From the NCBI GenBank assembly GCA_963826145.1, contig CAWGVW010000001.1:744001-808000 (forward strand): DNA of 64,000 bases. The letters are read 5' to 3'. Positions 9,517 to 19,522 of the stretch are shown here, one piece after another (the stretch's first letter is position 1; every line of letters starts with the position of its first letter). This stretch comes from JBGPLJ01 sp963826145. GTDB lineage: Bacteria > Pseudomonadota > Gammaproteobacteria > Steroidobacterales > Steroidobacteraceae. The translations under genes were made by a program, and so were the position numbers. The notes under the pieces are model-generated. The model ran no database searches, was not told where the DNA came from, and saw only the letters and a program-made list of their open reading frames with translations.

Positions 9517-11067
9517 ATGGCAAGATTCGCTCTGGTATTCATCGTCAGTTTGACAGGAAAGTTGCTCGGGTTTCTTCGAGTCCAGCAGATTGCAGCGCTT
9601 CTTGGTTTGACGATCGTCGCCGACGCGCTACTTCTCACCCTGCAAGTGACTAGCCTCTGGGACGTCGTATTTCTCTCCGGCGGCGTAGCGGCGGTTGCCT
9701 TGCCGCGGCTCGTCATCTTGCGCAGTCGGCTCGCGCACAGCCAGATTCCTGTCCTTGCGGGACGACTGGCAGCAACGACTTCCGCATACGCGGTTGCCTT
9801 TGGCCTCGCTCTTGCACTATTCGCTAAACCGGTGACGCATGTGCTCGCGCCAGGTTTCAATGGCAGTACGCAGCATCTCTTCGCGTGGTTGTGCGTCCTC
9901 TCGGCTTCATTGCCATTTCTGATGAACATGCTAGTCATTATCGCGACAATCAATCGAATATATCAGCGGCCCGTGCTGTTCTCCGTGAATCCAATCGTCA
10001 TTAATGGGACATCGCTTGTGGCACTGTGGCTAGCAGCGCGCTCTGGATCGACTCCACCCCGTACCGCCGAAGTGTTCGTCGTTGCAATCAGCGCATCAAC
10101 CGCGGTGATGGCTATCGTTCAAGCACTTGCGCTGCCGGCAGAAACGCGCAAGCTTCTCATCGGCAGCTTTTTGAGAACAGTTCGATCGGTCGGCCATCTG
10201 GCATGTCTCGACGTACACGTGCGTCGAATACTGATCGCGGCGACGCCGGTGATTGCCGCTGTCTTGCTCCAAAGCATTCTCGTGCTCGTCAACTATAGCC
10301 TCGCATCAACCGTCGGCCCTGGTGCTGTCGCCACGCTCGGCTACGCCGAACGCCTAGCCAATGTGATATTCAGTGTGATCGTTGGCGCGCTATTCGTCAT
10401 CCTGGAGCCGCATTGGGCAGATCGGTTGTGGCGCGGGCGAACGGAGGTACCTGAGCGAAAAATTTCCGACGACATTGTCGGCATAATGTTTTCGTGCCTG
10501 CCGTTCGTCGCGATACTTGCGTTTGCAGCGCCGGAGGTCTCCGCTATCGTTTACCGAATTGACTTGCGCCAGGATCGGGTCGCCGAGTTACAGCTCGGCC
10601 GTCTAGCTGCATGGTTCGGAGTTGCTCTGTTGCCGATGACCTTGGCATTCAGCCTGTCACGAGTGCTCATCGTGGTGAACCGCACCAAGCAACTCTTGAT
10701 CGGCAATTGCGCGCTCATGCTGTTGTATCCCGTGCTTGGTTACGCGATGCTCAGAGTCGATGGTCTTCCGGGGCTTGGAATTGCATTCGCGGTGTTCATG
10801 ACGCTTCAGTCTGCGTGGTACAGTTTGGTCATCGCACGCACCGGTCGACTCGGCGACGTTTTCACGTCCGCGTCTGCCGGCGCACTTGTTGTCGGCATCG
10901 CGATAACGATGATTTCCGCAAGGGCCGCAGCCGAGATTCCACTGGCCGGACTGTGGCGCGTACTCACCATCGCGGTGATCGCAACGCTGTCGGCCATGGG
11001 AGCGGGATACATCCTGCGCGTAGCGTGGATGCGTCGACTGGCATCATATTGTCATGCCCGTATCTGA
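9517..11067 (+). CDS. MurJ/MviN-like lipid-linked oligosaccharide flippase, probable Wzx function
   Basis: MOP-superfamily integral membrane protein of 516 residues with about 13-14 hydrophobic helices. The N-terminal GKLLGFLRVQQIAALLG resembles the opening helix of MurJ-type flippases more than that of classical Wzx. Family role: flipping undecaprenyl-pyrophosphate-linked units to the periplasmic face. No other wzx-like gene is visible in the locus, so I infer that it serves as the repeat-unit flippase. The ATG at 9517 directly opens the first helix. Downstream is an FkbM methyltransferase. Confidence 0.82.
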   Translation: MARFALVFIVSLTGKLLGFLRVQQIAALLGLTIVADALLLTLQVTSLWDVVFLSGGVAAVALPRLVILRSRLAHSQIPVLAGRLAATTSAYAVAFGLALALFAKPVTHVLAPGFNGSTQHLFAWLCVLSASLPFLMNMLVIIATINRIYQRPVLFSVNPIVINGTSLVALWLAARSGSTPPRTAEVFVVAISASTAVMAIVQALALPAETRKLLIGSFLRTVRSVGHLACLDVHVRRILIAATPVIAAVLLQSILVLVNYSLASTVGPGAVATLGYAERLANVIFSVIVGALFVILEPHWADRLWRGRTEVPERKISDDIVGIMFSCLPFVAILAFAAPEVSAIVYRIDLRQDRVAELQLGRLAAWFGVALLPMTLAFSLSRVLIVVNRTKQLLIGNCALMLLYPVLGYAMLRVDGLPGLGIAFAVFMTLQSAWYSLVIARTGRLGDVFTSASAGALVVGIAITMISARAAAEIPLAGLWRVLTIAVIATLSAMGAGYILRVAWMRRLASYCHARI

Positions 11068-11103
11068 CGAAGTCGAACAAATCAAACGCGGATCGGACAC
11101 CCC

Positions 11104-11865
11104 GTGCGCAAGCGAAGCAGCATTACCAGAGTCGATCGAATTAGCCAGCATACTTTCCTGAGGGACTATGTCGGCGCTCAATCTGTAGTGATTGATCTCG
11201 GCGCGAATGAAGGCGAATTCTGCAAGGCGGTTGCGGAGCGCTACGGTTGCCGCGTGCTCGCCGTGGAGCCGACGCCGCACCTCTACGAACGGCTTCGCGG
11301 TGCATCGCCGCAGGTAACAGTCATCCAGGTAGCACTGGGTGGGGCCGACGGCAGCGCGACGTTTCGATTTGATCCCGGCAAGTCCAAGAGCGGCTCGCTT
11401 CTGCCACCTACCATCACCTCGTCGGTGTTGTCCCATTCCAGCAATACGACCTGTACACCGGTTGAAATGTGTTCACTCACGGGCCTGCTTGAGAGAGTGG
11501 GCGCACCCAGTGTTGACCTGCTCAAAGTTGATATTGAGGGTGCTGAGCTTGAAATGCTCGAGTGTTCGAGCGCTGAGTCGCTTCTGCGATGCAAACAGAT
11601 CGCCGTCGAATTTCATGACTACTGGTACCCGGAGCTGAATGAGAGAACCGAGGCGGTAAAACGCAAACTTGTCGGAATGGGATTCGAGATGGTCAGATTT
11701 ACTCCGAACAATAAGGACGTCCTGTTTTTTCGGCGTGATGCGTTTGTATTCACGACTATTGAGCGATGGTATCTGGCACACGTGATTCGCAACGCAAATG
11801 GGTTTGGTCGCATGCTGAAGGAAATGCTGAGGCGCTGTCGCAGATTCGTCGGACTCCAGAGCTGA
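11104..11865 (+). CDS. FkbM-family SAM-dependent methyltransferase
   Basis: 253-residue Rossmann-fold methyltransferase. Seen: motif I VVIDLGANEGEF at about residue 29, an acidic AVEPTP at the end of strand 2, and the diagnostic FkbM motif LLKVDIEGAELEML near residue 140. FkbM enzymes O-methylate sugars or polyketides, and in glycan loci usually cap or decorate a hydroxyl. It starts with GTG at 11104; no better ATG lies upstream in frame. Its sugar target is unknown. Confidence 0.88.
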   Translation: MRKRSSITRVDRISQHTFLRDYVGAQSVVIDLGANEGEFCKAVAERYGCRVLAVEPTPHLYERLRGASPQVTVIQVALGGADGSATFRFDPGKSKSGSLLPPTITSSVLSHSSNTTCTPVEMCSLTGLLERVGAPSVDLLKVDIEGAELEMLECSSAESLLRCKQIAVEFHDYWYPELNERTEAVKRKLVGMGFEMVRFTPNNKDVLFFRRDAFVFTTIERWYLAHVIRNANGFGRMLKEMLRRCRRFVGLQS

Positions 11866-11989
11866 ACACCTCGCCGCGTTCACCTTGTCCGCATATGGAT
11901 CAAACTCGGTACATCGGCAAGCGCTCCGTAACTTTCGCACGATCCCGCCGCACACCACAGTTAGAGTGCTCAATGCCACGTGAGCTGGA

Positions 11990-12994
11990 ATGAAAGCGAT
12001 GCAATCGCGTTTGGGTTCTGTCAGGTTGCGCAATCCGGACACCTTGGCCGAACTTATGCTCGACGACCGCGGGGCCGTTGATCCGGACGGTACGGTGGTG
12101 GCACCGTGGAGTCGCGGCGTTCTCCTGTTCAAGGGGGAATCATACGCCGACAATTTTGGCTGGCAGTGGAACGCCTTTCAACGGACCCAATTCGATTCGT
12201 CCAGCGGTGACACTATGACGCTGGAGAGGATGCTGCTCACGCTCGGGCTTCGGCGCGAAGATCTTGTCGATAAATTGATTTTGGAGGCCGGTTCCGGCGC
12301 AGGCCGCTTCACCGAACAATTGCTTGCGTGTGGCGCAATCGTATGCACATTCGATGCTTCATCTGCAGTGGAGGCCAATCAGCGGCAGAATGCATCGTCA
12401 CGAGCCATGTTTCTGCGTGCGTCCATCTACGAAATTCCCTTCGAGCCAGGCCAATTCGATATCGTGCTCTGTCTCGGCGTTCTCCAGCACACGCCGGACC
12501 GTGCACGTGCTATTCGTGCACTTGCCAAGCAACTAGCCCATGGCGGCCTCCTGTGCGTCGATTCCTATCGTTTTACCGTAAGGTATTTATTGCCGTCATA
12601 TGTAATTGGTCGCCGTCTGATTTCCAGGCTCCGTCCGCAGCGTGTTCGCAAGCTGGCGCGTTGGTACGTTGATCTGTGGTGGCCCGCGCGTAGATTGTTT
12701 CGTCATCGCTGGGCGCGCGCGCTCGCGTGGGTCGTCTCGCCGATATCGCCCGTATTCTACTACTGGGGCGTAAGCAAGAACCGTGACGACGATTTCCTGA
12801 AAGAATGGGCGTATCTGGACACGCACGATTTCTTGAGTGCTCGACACGATGTTCCGCAAACGCGCAGGAGCTTTCGGCGCTTGCTTGAGGGAGCGAACCT
12901 GGTCAGCGTCGTAGTCGAGGATCTCGCGAGAGCGCGTACCGTCGATGGCCGGATCGTTAGCGGCTTCTACGCCGGCCGTGGTACGGCTGTATAG
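11990..12994 (+). CDS. Class I SAM-dependent methyltransferase
   Basis: 334-residue protein. The methyltransferase core spans about residues 95-190: motif I LEAGSGAGRFTEQL, the strand-2 acid in CTFDAS, motif II FDIVLCLGVLQHTPD. A C-terminal region of ~140 residues, basic and partly hydrophobic, may contact membrane or a lipid-linked substrate. An N-terminal ~90-residue part with charged loops (LLFKGESYADNFGWQWNAFQ) is shared by sugar methyltransferases found in lipopolysaccharide loci. The stop is 23 bp from the converging asparagine-synthase gene on the other strand. Substrate unknown. Confidence 0.85.
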   Translation: MKAMQSRLGSVRLRNPDTLAELMLDDRGAVDPDGTVVAPWSRGVLLFKGESYADNFGWQWNAFQRTQFDSSSGDTMTLERMLLTLGLRREDLVDKLILEAGSGAGRFTEQLLACGAIVCTFDASSAVEANQRQNASSRAMFLRASIYEIPFEPGQFDIVLCLGVLQHTPDRARAIRALAKQLAHGGLLCVDSYRFTVRYLLPSYVIGRRLISRLRPQRVRKLARWYVDLWWPARRLFRHRWARALAWVVSPISPVFYYWGVSKNRDDDFLKEWAYLDTHDFLSARHDVPQTRRSFRRLLEGANLVSVVVEDLARARTVDGRIVSGFYAGRGTAV

Positions 12995-13016
12995 CGCTTG
13001 CGTTTATCAATGGCTG

Positions 13017-14759
13017 TCAGAAGTAGTTCTGCAACCACAGGCCGGTCATGATCAGTGTCCTGAGCGGACGAGTATGGTTGGCGATGCCAACCTTATGTTC
13101 GTTCAACAACTTCAGTGCGGTTTCGGCACTGGCAACATCCTTGGGAATGCTGGCCAGAATATCGCGCGCCCACGGGTATAGCTCATTCTGTAGCCAAAGC
13201 CCTATCGGAGTTGTAGGCATCCGTTTATTTCCGTAGAGAAAATCATGCGAAAAGAAGCGCTCGGCGTATCTCTTCAAATATCTTTTGCCGATCCCGCGAT
13301 CGACCTTTTCCTCGATCGGGAGCCTCGTGAACAGTTCCATGACACGGTGATCGAGATACGGTGATCGTCCTTCGGTCGACCAGCAGGCCCCCATGCGATC
13401 GCCCTTCACTAGATTGTTGCCGGGCATCAGCGACGTGCACTCATATGCGATGATTTGCTCGATTGGGTGCAAACGTCGATACGGCTCCAGAAGTTCCGCG
13501 AACTTGGCAAGTGGCGGCTGAATCTGCCTAACGCGTTCCTCGCCGAATATTCCTGTCATCAAGTTGGCGGGCATGTAACAAATTTCGTTGAAGTACGCCT
13601 CTGGCGAGTAGGTGCCGCGATTGCCATCCTGGAAAAAGCGGACGTTGTGACCGAAGCCGAATAGAGCCTCGTCGGGCCCGTCGCCGGTGAACATGACGAT
13701 CTTCTTTGTCTGATTTGCTCGGCGCGCCAGGATGTAGAAAAGATAAAATGAAAAGTCGCCGTGTGGCTGCTCCGCGTGGAAGCTAACTTTGCGCGCTAAT
13801 TCGGGAATCATGGCGCGATCGATCAGCGCAGGCTCGAGCTTCAACCCGAAGTGTTCAGCGGCCTTCTTTGAATACTCAAATTCCGAGTAGCTGCTCTCCT
13901 TGAAATCGAGCCCAATCGCTTCGAGCTCGGGATGAACCCATTGTCTGATCAGGTGTCGCGCCGCAACGGAGGAGTCAATGCCGCCACTGAGATAAAGCCC
14001 GCCGTCGACGTCAAAGCGCATCTGCATGCGAACGGCGTCATCCATAAGTGCCTCGAACTCGTCCATGGATGGTGTGGCTCGCGCTTCCTCGAACGGCCAC
14101 GTCCAATAGCGATGCTGTGTGGGCTCACTTGCACCGCTAAATTTCAGATAAGTGCCGGGTCCCAACTGCCGCACATGGCGGAAGCATGTCTGTGGCGGTG
14201 GGCAATAGTTGAACGCATGAGTTTGTAGGAGAGACTGAAAATCAATCTCTCGCGGGAATTCGGGAAGAGTCAGGAGTGCTTTGACTTCGCTGGCGAAAGC
14301 ATAGCCGCCCCTATACGGTGCAATGAAACATGGTTTGATACCAAATCTGTCGCGCACGAGCACTCCACAATTCTGGCGTGTGTCCCAAAGAAAGAAGGCG
14401 AACATGCCAATGAGATCACTCATCATGGCTTCGCCCTTTTCACGCCAAAGGTGCACCAGGACTTCCGTGTCACATCGCGACTTGAATTTGTATCCCTTCT
14501 TTTTCAGGTCTTCCCTGATTTCCACGTAGTTGTAGATTTCGCCATTGAATACAACCCATACGGTTCCATCAGTATTGGCCATGGGCTGCTTGCCGTTTTC
14601 CAGGTCAACAACGGCAAGTCGTGCATGACCCATGATGGAAGGGCCAATCACGACTACGCCGGCTTCGTCCGGACCGCGATAGCGGATAGTCTCGACCATT
14701 TTCTCAATGTCAGCTTTGGCTACATCGCGCGCGTTGACAACTCCGGCTATTCCACACAT
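13017..14759 (-). CDS. Asparagine-synthase-like glutamine amidotransferase (paralogue 3)
   Basis: 580-residue AsnB homologue on the minus strand. Seen: MCGIAGVV with Cys2, FNGEIYNYVEIR, the synthetase motif LSGGIDSSVAAR and a modified pyrophosphatase segment MFTGDGPDEALFGFG, where paralogues 1 and 2 have TGDGGDELF. The Gly-to-Pro and Leu-to-Ala changes in that loop may matter for activity. Converges on the methyltransferase at 12994; the GT4 gene is upstream in the same direction with a 54-bp gap, so the two probably form one transcript opposed to the main operon. Confidence 0.92.
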   Translation of the reverse strand: MCGIAGVVNARDVAKADIEKMVETIRYRGPDEAGVVVIGPSIMGHARLAVVDLENGKQPMANTDGTVWVVFNGEIYNYVEIREDLKKKGYKFKSRCDTEVLVHLWREKGEAMMSDLIGMFAFFLWDTRQNCGVLVRDRFGIKPCFIAPYRGGYAFASEVKALLTLPEFPREIDFQSLLQTHAFNYCPPPQTCFRHVRQLGPGTYLKFSGASEPTQHRYWTWPFEEARATPSMDEFEALMDDAVRMQMRFDVDGGLYLSGGIDSSVAARHLIRQWVHPELEAIGLDFKESSYSEFEYSKKAAEHFGLKLEPALIDRAMIPELARKVSFHAEQPHGDFSFYLFYILARRANQTKKIVMFTGDGPDEALFGFGHNVRFFQDGNRGTYSPEAYFNEICYMPANLMTGIFGEERVRQIQPPLAKFAELLEPYRRLHPIEQIIAYECTSLMPGNNLVKGDRMGACWSTEGRSPYLDHRVMELFTRLPIEEKVDRGIGKRYLKRYAERFFSHDFLYGNKRMPTTPIGLWLQNELYPWARDILASIPKDVASAETALKLLNEHKVGIANHTRPLRTLIMTGLWLQNYF

Positions 14760-14813
14760 ATGTTAATTTCCGTTGGAGGTTCGCACTTCAATGTGAACTA
14801 ATCTCAGGCGGAT

Positions 14814-15944
14814 TCAGGGGTTCGTACCCGTATATGCTCGCTCGATCCGATCAACCACAAGCTGCACAGTGAATTTTGCCATTACTTCCCGTCGCGCACG
14901 AAGACCGCGTTCCTGGCGCATTTCGGGGTTACTCAACAAAACGTCCAGCTTTTCGACTAGCGCATCAATGTTGCCTATGGGAAAGGTCCATCCCGCCGCG
15001 CCATTTGCGGTGAGCTCAGACAGGCCTGCAATGTCGCTTCCCACCCACGGTTTCGCCATTGCCATCGCCTCGACGATCGAATTTGGAAAGAATTCACCAT
15101 AGGTTGATGCGAGACAATAAATATCCATGGCCGCCAGAAGCTCTGGCACGTCGAAGCGCCGGCCCGCAAAGACAATGCGATCACCTATGCCAAGATCACG
15201 AGCGAGATCCTCCGTAAATTTGCGCATTGGCCCATCGCCGACGATCAATGCGCGAAGCGTCGGGTGCTTCGCTCGTAGCCTCGCTACTGCCTGAACCAAA
15301 AGATGTTGCCCTTTCCCGGGCCCCCCCCATGAGGCGTCACCCACGAGGGCCCCTACGCATCCCACGACCAGGCAGTTCTCAAGTCCAAATTCCTGGCGTC
15401 GTTTGCTGCCGGCTACCCGAGTCGGATCAAAAATTGTGGTGTCGACGCCGTTGTAGGTAACCTGAATCCGTTTCGCAGGAACGCCAAATTCGGTCAAACG
15501 ACGCTTACCGTTTTCGCACACCGCAAGCAGTCTGCCGGGAACAAACCGAAATATCTGATTGCGCCAATTGTGCGAAGAACGCTCTTCGACGCCCCGCACA
15601 CTGGTGACACAGCACGGGTGTCGGCCGGCGACCTGGGCGCCAAGCCACGCGCAAATCGTAGCTGCGGCATTGTGGCCGTGAGTCACGTCTATGTTTTCGG
15701 CCCTTATCAGACGGGAAAGCTTCGCAATGTTGATGAATGTGCTGATTGGGTCATGCTTATCGTGAGCCAATGTGGGAATGATTTCGACGTGAAATCCTGC
15801 CTTGCGGATTTCCGGGGTGAAGGCGCCCCCGCTGCTGGCGAACAGCACCCGATGGCCGCGGCGAACCAATTCCTTGGCGATTGTCAGCGGCTGAGTGCCG
15901 GGGCCCATGTCGGATAGGTACGAGCGTACCGTAAGAATGTTCAT
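14814..15944 (-). CDS. GT4-family glycosyltransferase
   Basis: GT-B glycosyltransferase of about 376 residues, cytosolic or peripheral on the inner membrane. Seen: N-terminal GPGTQPLTIAKELVRRGHRV, the KGQHLLVQAVARL and RALIVGDGP motifs, and the GT4 nucleotide-sugar site STYGEFFPNSIVEAMAMAKP (E-x7-E). It adds one sugar with retention to the lipid-linked oligosaccharide; donor and acceptor cannot be read from the sequence. The ATG at 15944 (MNILTV) is preferred; a GTG nine bases upstream is also in frame. Probably co-transcribed with asparagine-synthase paralogue 3. Confidence 0.9.
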   Translation of the reverse strand: MNILTVRSYLSDMGPGTQPLTIAKELVRRGHRVLFASSGGAFTPEIRKAGFHVEIIPTLAHDKHDPISTFINIAKLSRLIRAENIDVTHGHNAAATICAWLGAQVAGRHPCCVTSVRGVEERSSHNWRNQIFRFVPGRLLAVCENGKRRLTEFGVPAKRIQVTYNGVDTTIFDPTRVAGSKRRQEFGLENCLVVGCVGALVGDASWGGPGKGQHLLVQAVARLRAKHPTLRALIVGDGPMRKFTEDLARDLGIGDRIVFAGRRFDVPELLAAMDIYCLASTYGEFFPNSIVEAMAMAKPWVGSDIAGLSELTANGAAGWTFPIGNIDALVEKLDVLLSNPEMRQERGLRARREVMAKFTVQLVVDRIERAYTGTNP

Positions 15945-16099
15945 CGTTGACACAGTCCCGCACGTTGTGGGCGGCTCAGGAATTCTCGATGCATCTCAAA
16001 GCGGTGTCGGAGTAGGTGGGAACGTTGACGATAATAATCGATGCAGGTGGAGCGAACCTCTTCACATTGTACAATTGTCCGTCACGCTGCCGGAATTCA

Positions 16100-17347
16100 A
16101 TGAGCCAGCCACGAAAAAAGATTGTTGTGATTTGCTACGGCGCCGGCCATTCAGCCATGTGCATTCCGGTTGTAAAGCGCCTGCGGGAACTATATCCGAA
16201 CTCGATCGAAGTGGAGGTTCTCGCTCTGACGACGGCTCGGGCCGCAATGAAGCGTGCCGGCATCGACAGCATCGGATTTGGCGACCTCGGGCTAATGAGC
16301 TCTCGGGCGCAAGTGTACGGGGAAAGGCTAGTGGCCGAGCTTCCAGTGACCACAATCGATCGTAGCGAGTCGATTGCCTATTTGGGATTGAATTTTGAAG
16401 AGCTGGTCGACAAGTTCGGTGAGACGGAAGCGGCTGCGCGGTACGCCGAAGCAGGCCGTCATGCGTTTCTTCCCCACCGAACAATGCGGCGATTCTTGGC
16501 CAGCCGCAGGCCGGATCTGGTGATATCGACCAACTCCCCTCGTTGCGAGCGCGCGGCTATTGAGGTGGCTGGTGAGCTCGAGATACCTGCGCTATGTTTG
16601 GTTGACCTATTCGCATTGCAGGAAGTCGCGTGGATCGGTCAGCCGGGCTATGCAACGCGAATCTGTGTTCTTTCGGAATGGGTCCGGCAGCTAATTCTGC
16701 GCGCCGGACGGAAACCAGAAGAGGTCGCTGTAACAGGCAATCCGGCGTTTGACAGGCTCGCCGATCCGGCTAGGGTGGACGCGTCACGCCGCCTGCGCGC
16801 AAACAGTGGTTGGCGAGATAAGTTCGTTGTGTTGTGGGCATCACAGCCAGAGTCGGAAAAGCACCCATTCGCCGACCGCAGAGGCGATGCAAGGTTGCCG
16901 CGACTCATTGATGAGGAAATGATTCGCCTTGCACGGCTACATGATGACTGGCATGTCGTGCTGCGATTCCACCCGAGTGAGTCCGTTTCGATCTCGAATT
17001 TGCCCGACAATGTGGTTGTCAGTGGGCCGGCCGACGACTTAACTGCTGACCTAATTAACTGCGACGCTGTCGTAGTGACAGCATCAACGGTCGGGCTAGA
17101 AGGAGCACTGGTAGGGCGGCCGGTGGTCGCAATCGAGGCTTCCGTATTTGCGGCCGATGCCCCATTTGCCAAGATGGGCCTCGCGATCGGCGTACCAGAT
17201 ATTGCAGCTGTGGAAGCGGCTCTGGAGCGGATCAGAAGGGGCAAATGGCAGCCATCCGGTGAACTGCCGCAGGTCGGGTCTGCGACCTGTCGAGTGGTCG
17301 ACCTTGCCATCCAACTGTTGGGCCTGGATGACGGGCATTTCAGCTAA
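16100..17347 (+). CDS. GT-B-fold glycosyltransferase-like protein, specificity unknown
   Basis: About 415 residues. The N-terminal Rossmann half opens with KIVVICYGAGHSAMCIPVVKRL. The C-terminal half has CVLSEWVRQ, a VTGNPAFDRL phrase, HVVLRFHPSES and VVVTASTVGLEGALVGRPVV, a layout shared by UDP-GlcNAc 2-epimerase/CDP-glycerol-transferase-like GT-B proteins. It could transfer the nonulosonic acid made by the downstream genes, but I see no diagnostic motif for that. ATG at 16100 is preferred because it immediately precedes the first beta strand; an in-frame start at 16016 would add 28 unlikely residues. Divergent from the GT4 gene. Confidence 0.65.
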   Translation: MSQPRKKIVVICYGAGHSAMCIPVVKRLRELYPNSIEVEVLALTTARAAMKRAGIDSIGFGDLGLMSSRAQVYGERLVAELPVTTIDRSESIAYLGLNFEELVDKFGETEAAARYAEAGRHAFLPHRTMRRFLASRRPDLVISTNSPRCERAAIEVAGELEIPALCLVDLFALQEVAWIGQPGYATRICVLSEWVRQLILRAGRKPEEVAVTGNPAFDRLADPARVDASRRLRANSGWRDKFVVLWASQPESEKHPFADRRGDARLPRLIDEEMIRLARLHDDWHVVLRFHPSESVSISNLPDNVVVSGPADDLTADLINCDAVVVTASTVGLEGALVGRPVVAIEASVFAADAPFAKMGLAIGVPDIAAVEAALERIRRGKWQPSGELPQVGSATCRVVDLAIQLLGLDDGHFS

Positions 17348-17427
17348 TCGTCCGCGCAAGATGCGTACAATTGCGCGGGAGTGACCTGCATGCTTGCCGG
17401 ACAGGCCGGACTAACGAAGGACAAAGT

Positions 17428-18745
17428 GTGGACCGCATTCGAGTACCTGAGCCAGTCAATTTCGAGCGCTACGCGCCGGCGTTAACAGCGCCCGAAAGAA
17501 AATACGGCCTGCCCGCGCACGTTGAGTTTTGCCGCAATTGCATCATTTCAAACCAGCGGCCGAATTCGGCAATTGAATATGAGCACACCAAGACGACTAA
17601 AAAAGCGACCATTCGCTTTGACGATCAGGGAATCTGCGATGCATGTCGTTTCACCGAGCGGAAGCGTCATGAGATCGATTGGTTTGAACGCGATCGAATG
17701 TTGCGCGACCTGTGCGACAAGTACCGCAGCCATGACGGACGCTATGACTGCATCGTGCCGGGCTCCGGCGGCAAGGACAGCTTTTATGCCTCACATGTGT
17801 TGAAGACCCGATACGGCATGCATCCGCTCACCGTGACCTGGGCGCCGCACATCTACACCAACTTGGGGCTGGAAGAACTTCCAATCGTGGATCCATGCCG
17901 GCTTCGATAACTATCTGCACACGCCGAACGGCCGCATTCATCGGCTGCTGACGCGCCTGGCAGTGGAAAACCTGTTTCATCCGTTCCAGCCTTTTGTATT
18001 TGGCCAGAAATCATCGCGCCGAAGATGGCGCTGCTGCACAACATCCCGCTGGTGTTCTACGGCGAGAACGAAGCCGAATACGGCAATCCTCTGGCCGATA
18101 CCGAGACCGCGAAGCGCGACTGGTCGTACTTTACGTCGTCTGACGGTCAAAGATCTATCTCGGCGGCACGTCAATTGCGGATCTGAAGGAATGCTTCGGC
18201 GTCGGGGATCACGATCTGCTGCCCTATCTGCCGGCCAATCCCGCGGACCTCGCGGCGAAGAAGGTCGAGGTGCATTACCTCGGCTATTACCTCAAGTGGC
18301 ACCCGCAAAGCTGCTACTACTACGCGGTCGAGCATGGCGGGCTTCCAGGCCTCGCCCGAGCGCACGCCGGGAACCTACAGCAAGTACAACAGCATCGACG
18401 ACCGGATCGACGACTTCCATTACTTCACGACGTTCATCAAGTTCGGCATCGGCCGCGCGACCTACGACGCCGCGCAGGAGATTCGCTCCGGTGACATCAC
18501 TCGCGACGAAGGCGTTGCGTTGGTCCGACGCTTCGACGGCGAATTTCCGGAGCGCTTCGCCGAGGAAATATTCGATATCTGAGCATCCCGGAGAAGGAAT
18601 TCCCGATCGCCTCGCAGATGTTCGAGCAACCGTTGGTGACCGGGAGTACTTCCTAAGACAGACCGACAGCTTCCGTTCGCCTCACCTGTGGGAGCGACAG
18701 GACGGGCAATGGAAGTTACGCCATGCTGTCTGGCACGAGCGCTAG
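17428..18745 (+). pseudogene. N-acetyl sugar amidotransferase (WbpG/PseA-like), broken by about six frameshifts
   Basis: Reconstructed product of about 435 residues that converts an N-acetyl to an acetamidino group on a sugar, using ammonia from a HisH/HisF-type partner pair. Seen: a zinc-type CRNCIISNQRP motif, a GICDACRF segment and the PP-loop GSGGKDSFYASH. Clear homologous text continues in alternating frames with breaks near 17868, 18008, 18145, 18340, 18578 and 18635, down to LRHAVWHER at 18745. Start GTG 17428 has an AAGGA box seven bases upstream. Frame-switching with preserved coding text and intact neighbours suggests sequencing error; if real, acetamidino synthesis is lost. Confidence 0.85.
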
Positions 18746-18761
18746 GTTTCAATGGGAGACA

Positions 18762-19522
18762 ATGGGCAATCTTCGCATCATTCCACGGCTCGATATCAAG
18801 GGGCCGAATCTCATCAAGGGTGTGCAGCTCGAGGGACTGCGGGTTATCGGCGATCCGCAGGAGTTCGCGGTAAGGTACTACCGCGATGGGGCCGACGAAC
18901 TCATCTATATGGATATCGTCGCCAGTCTCTACGGCCGCAATAACTTGAGTGAAATCATCCGTCGCGCCGCGCAGGACGTTTTCATTCCGATCACGGTCGG
19001 TGGCGGAATACGCAGCCTGGATGATGCGCGTCACATTCTTCGATCTGGCGCCGACAAGGTTGCAATCAATACTGCTGCAATAGCGCGGCCGCACCTCATT
19101 ACCGAAGTGGCGCGACGATTTGGTTCGCAAGCATGGTCTTGTCGATTGAGGCCAAACGGGTCGCGGCTGGGCGCTGGGAGCCATATACAGATAACGGCCG
19201 CGAGCGGACTGGATGCGACGTATTGGAGTGGGTGCAGCAGGCAGTCAAATTGGGCGCTGGCGAGATCCTTGTGACATCAGTCGATCGGGAAGGCACCCGT
19301 AGCGGATTCGATCTTGAATTGATCCGCGCAGTGTCCGATGCGGTGAACGTCCCAGTGATTGCCAGCGGTGGCATGGGCACGATTCAACACTTTGCAGAAG
19401 CGGCGATCACTGGGCGTGCAGATGCCATAGCAATGGCGGATGTTTTGCATTATCGCCGAATGACTGTGACGCAAATCAGAGCTGGCGCAATTGCGGCCCA
19501 TTTGCCAGTCCGATCTGTATGA
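18762..19522 (+). CDS. hisF: HisF-like cyclase paralogue (HisF2), one frameshift
   Basis: Imidazole-glycerol-phosphate-synthase cyclase fold of about 253 residues. Seen: RIIPRLDIKGPNLIKGVQLEG with the family catalytic Asp, ITVGGGIRSLDDA, then after a break near 19128 VLSIEAKR, ILVTSVDREGTRSGFD with the second Asp, and VIASGGMG. In glycan loci HisF2/HisH2 pairs supply ammonia to WbpG-type amidotransferases rather than making histidine; the position directly after the WbpG-like gene supports that. ATG 18762 follows a GGGAGA box and lies 16 bp after the WbpG stop. The stop overlaps the hisH start by 4 bp. Confidence 0.88.
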
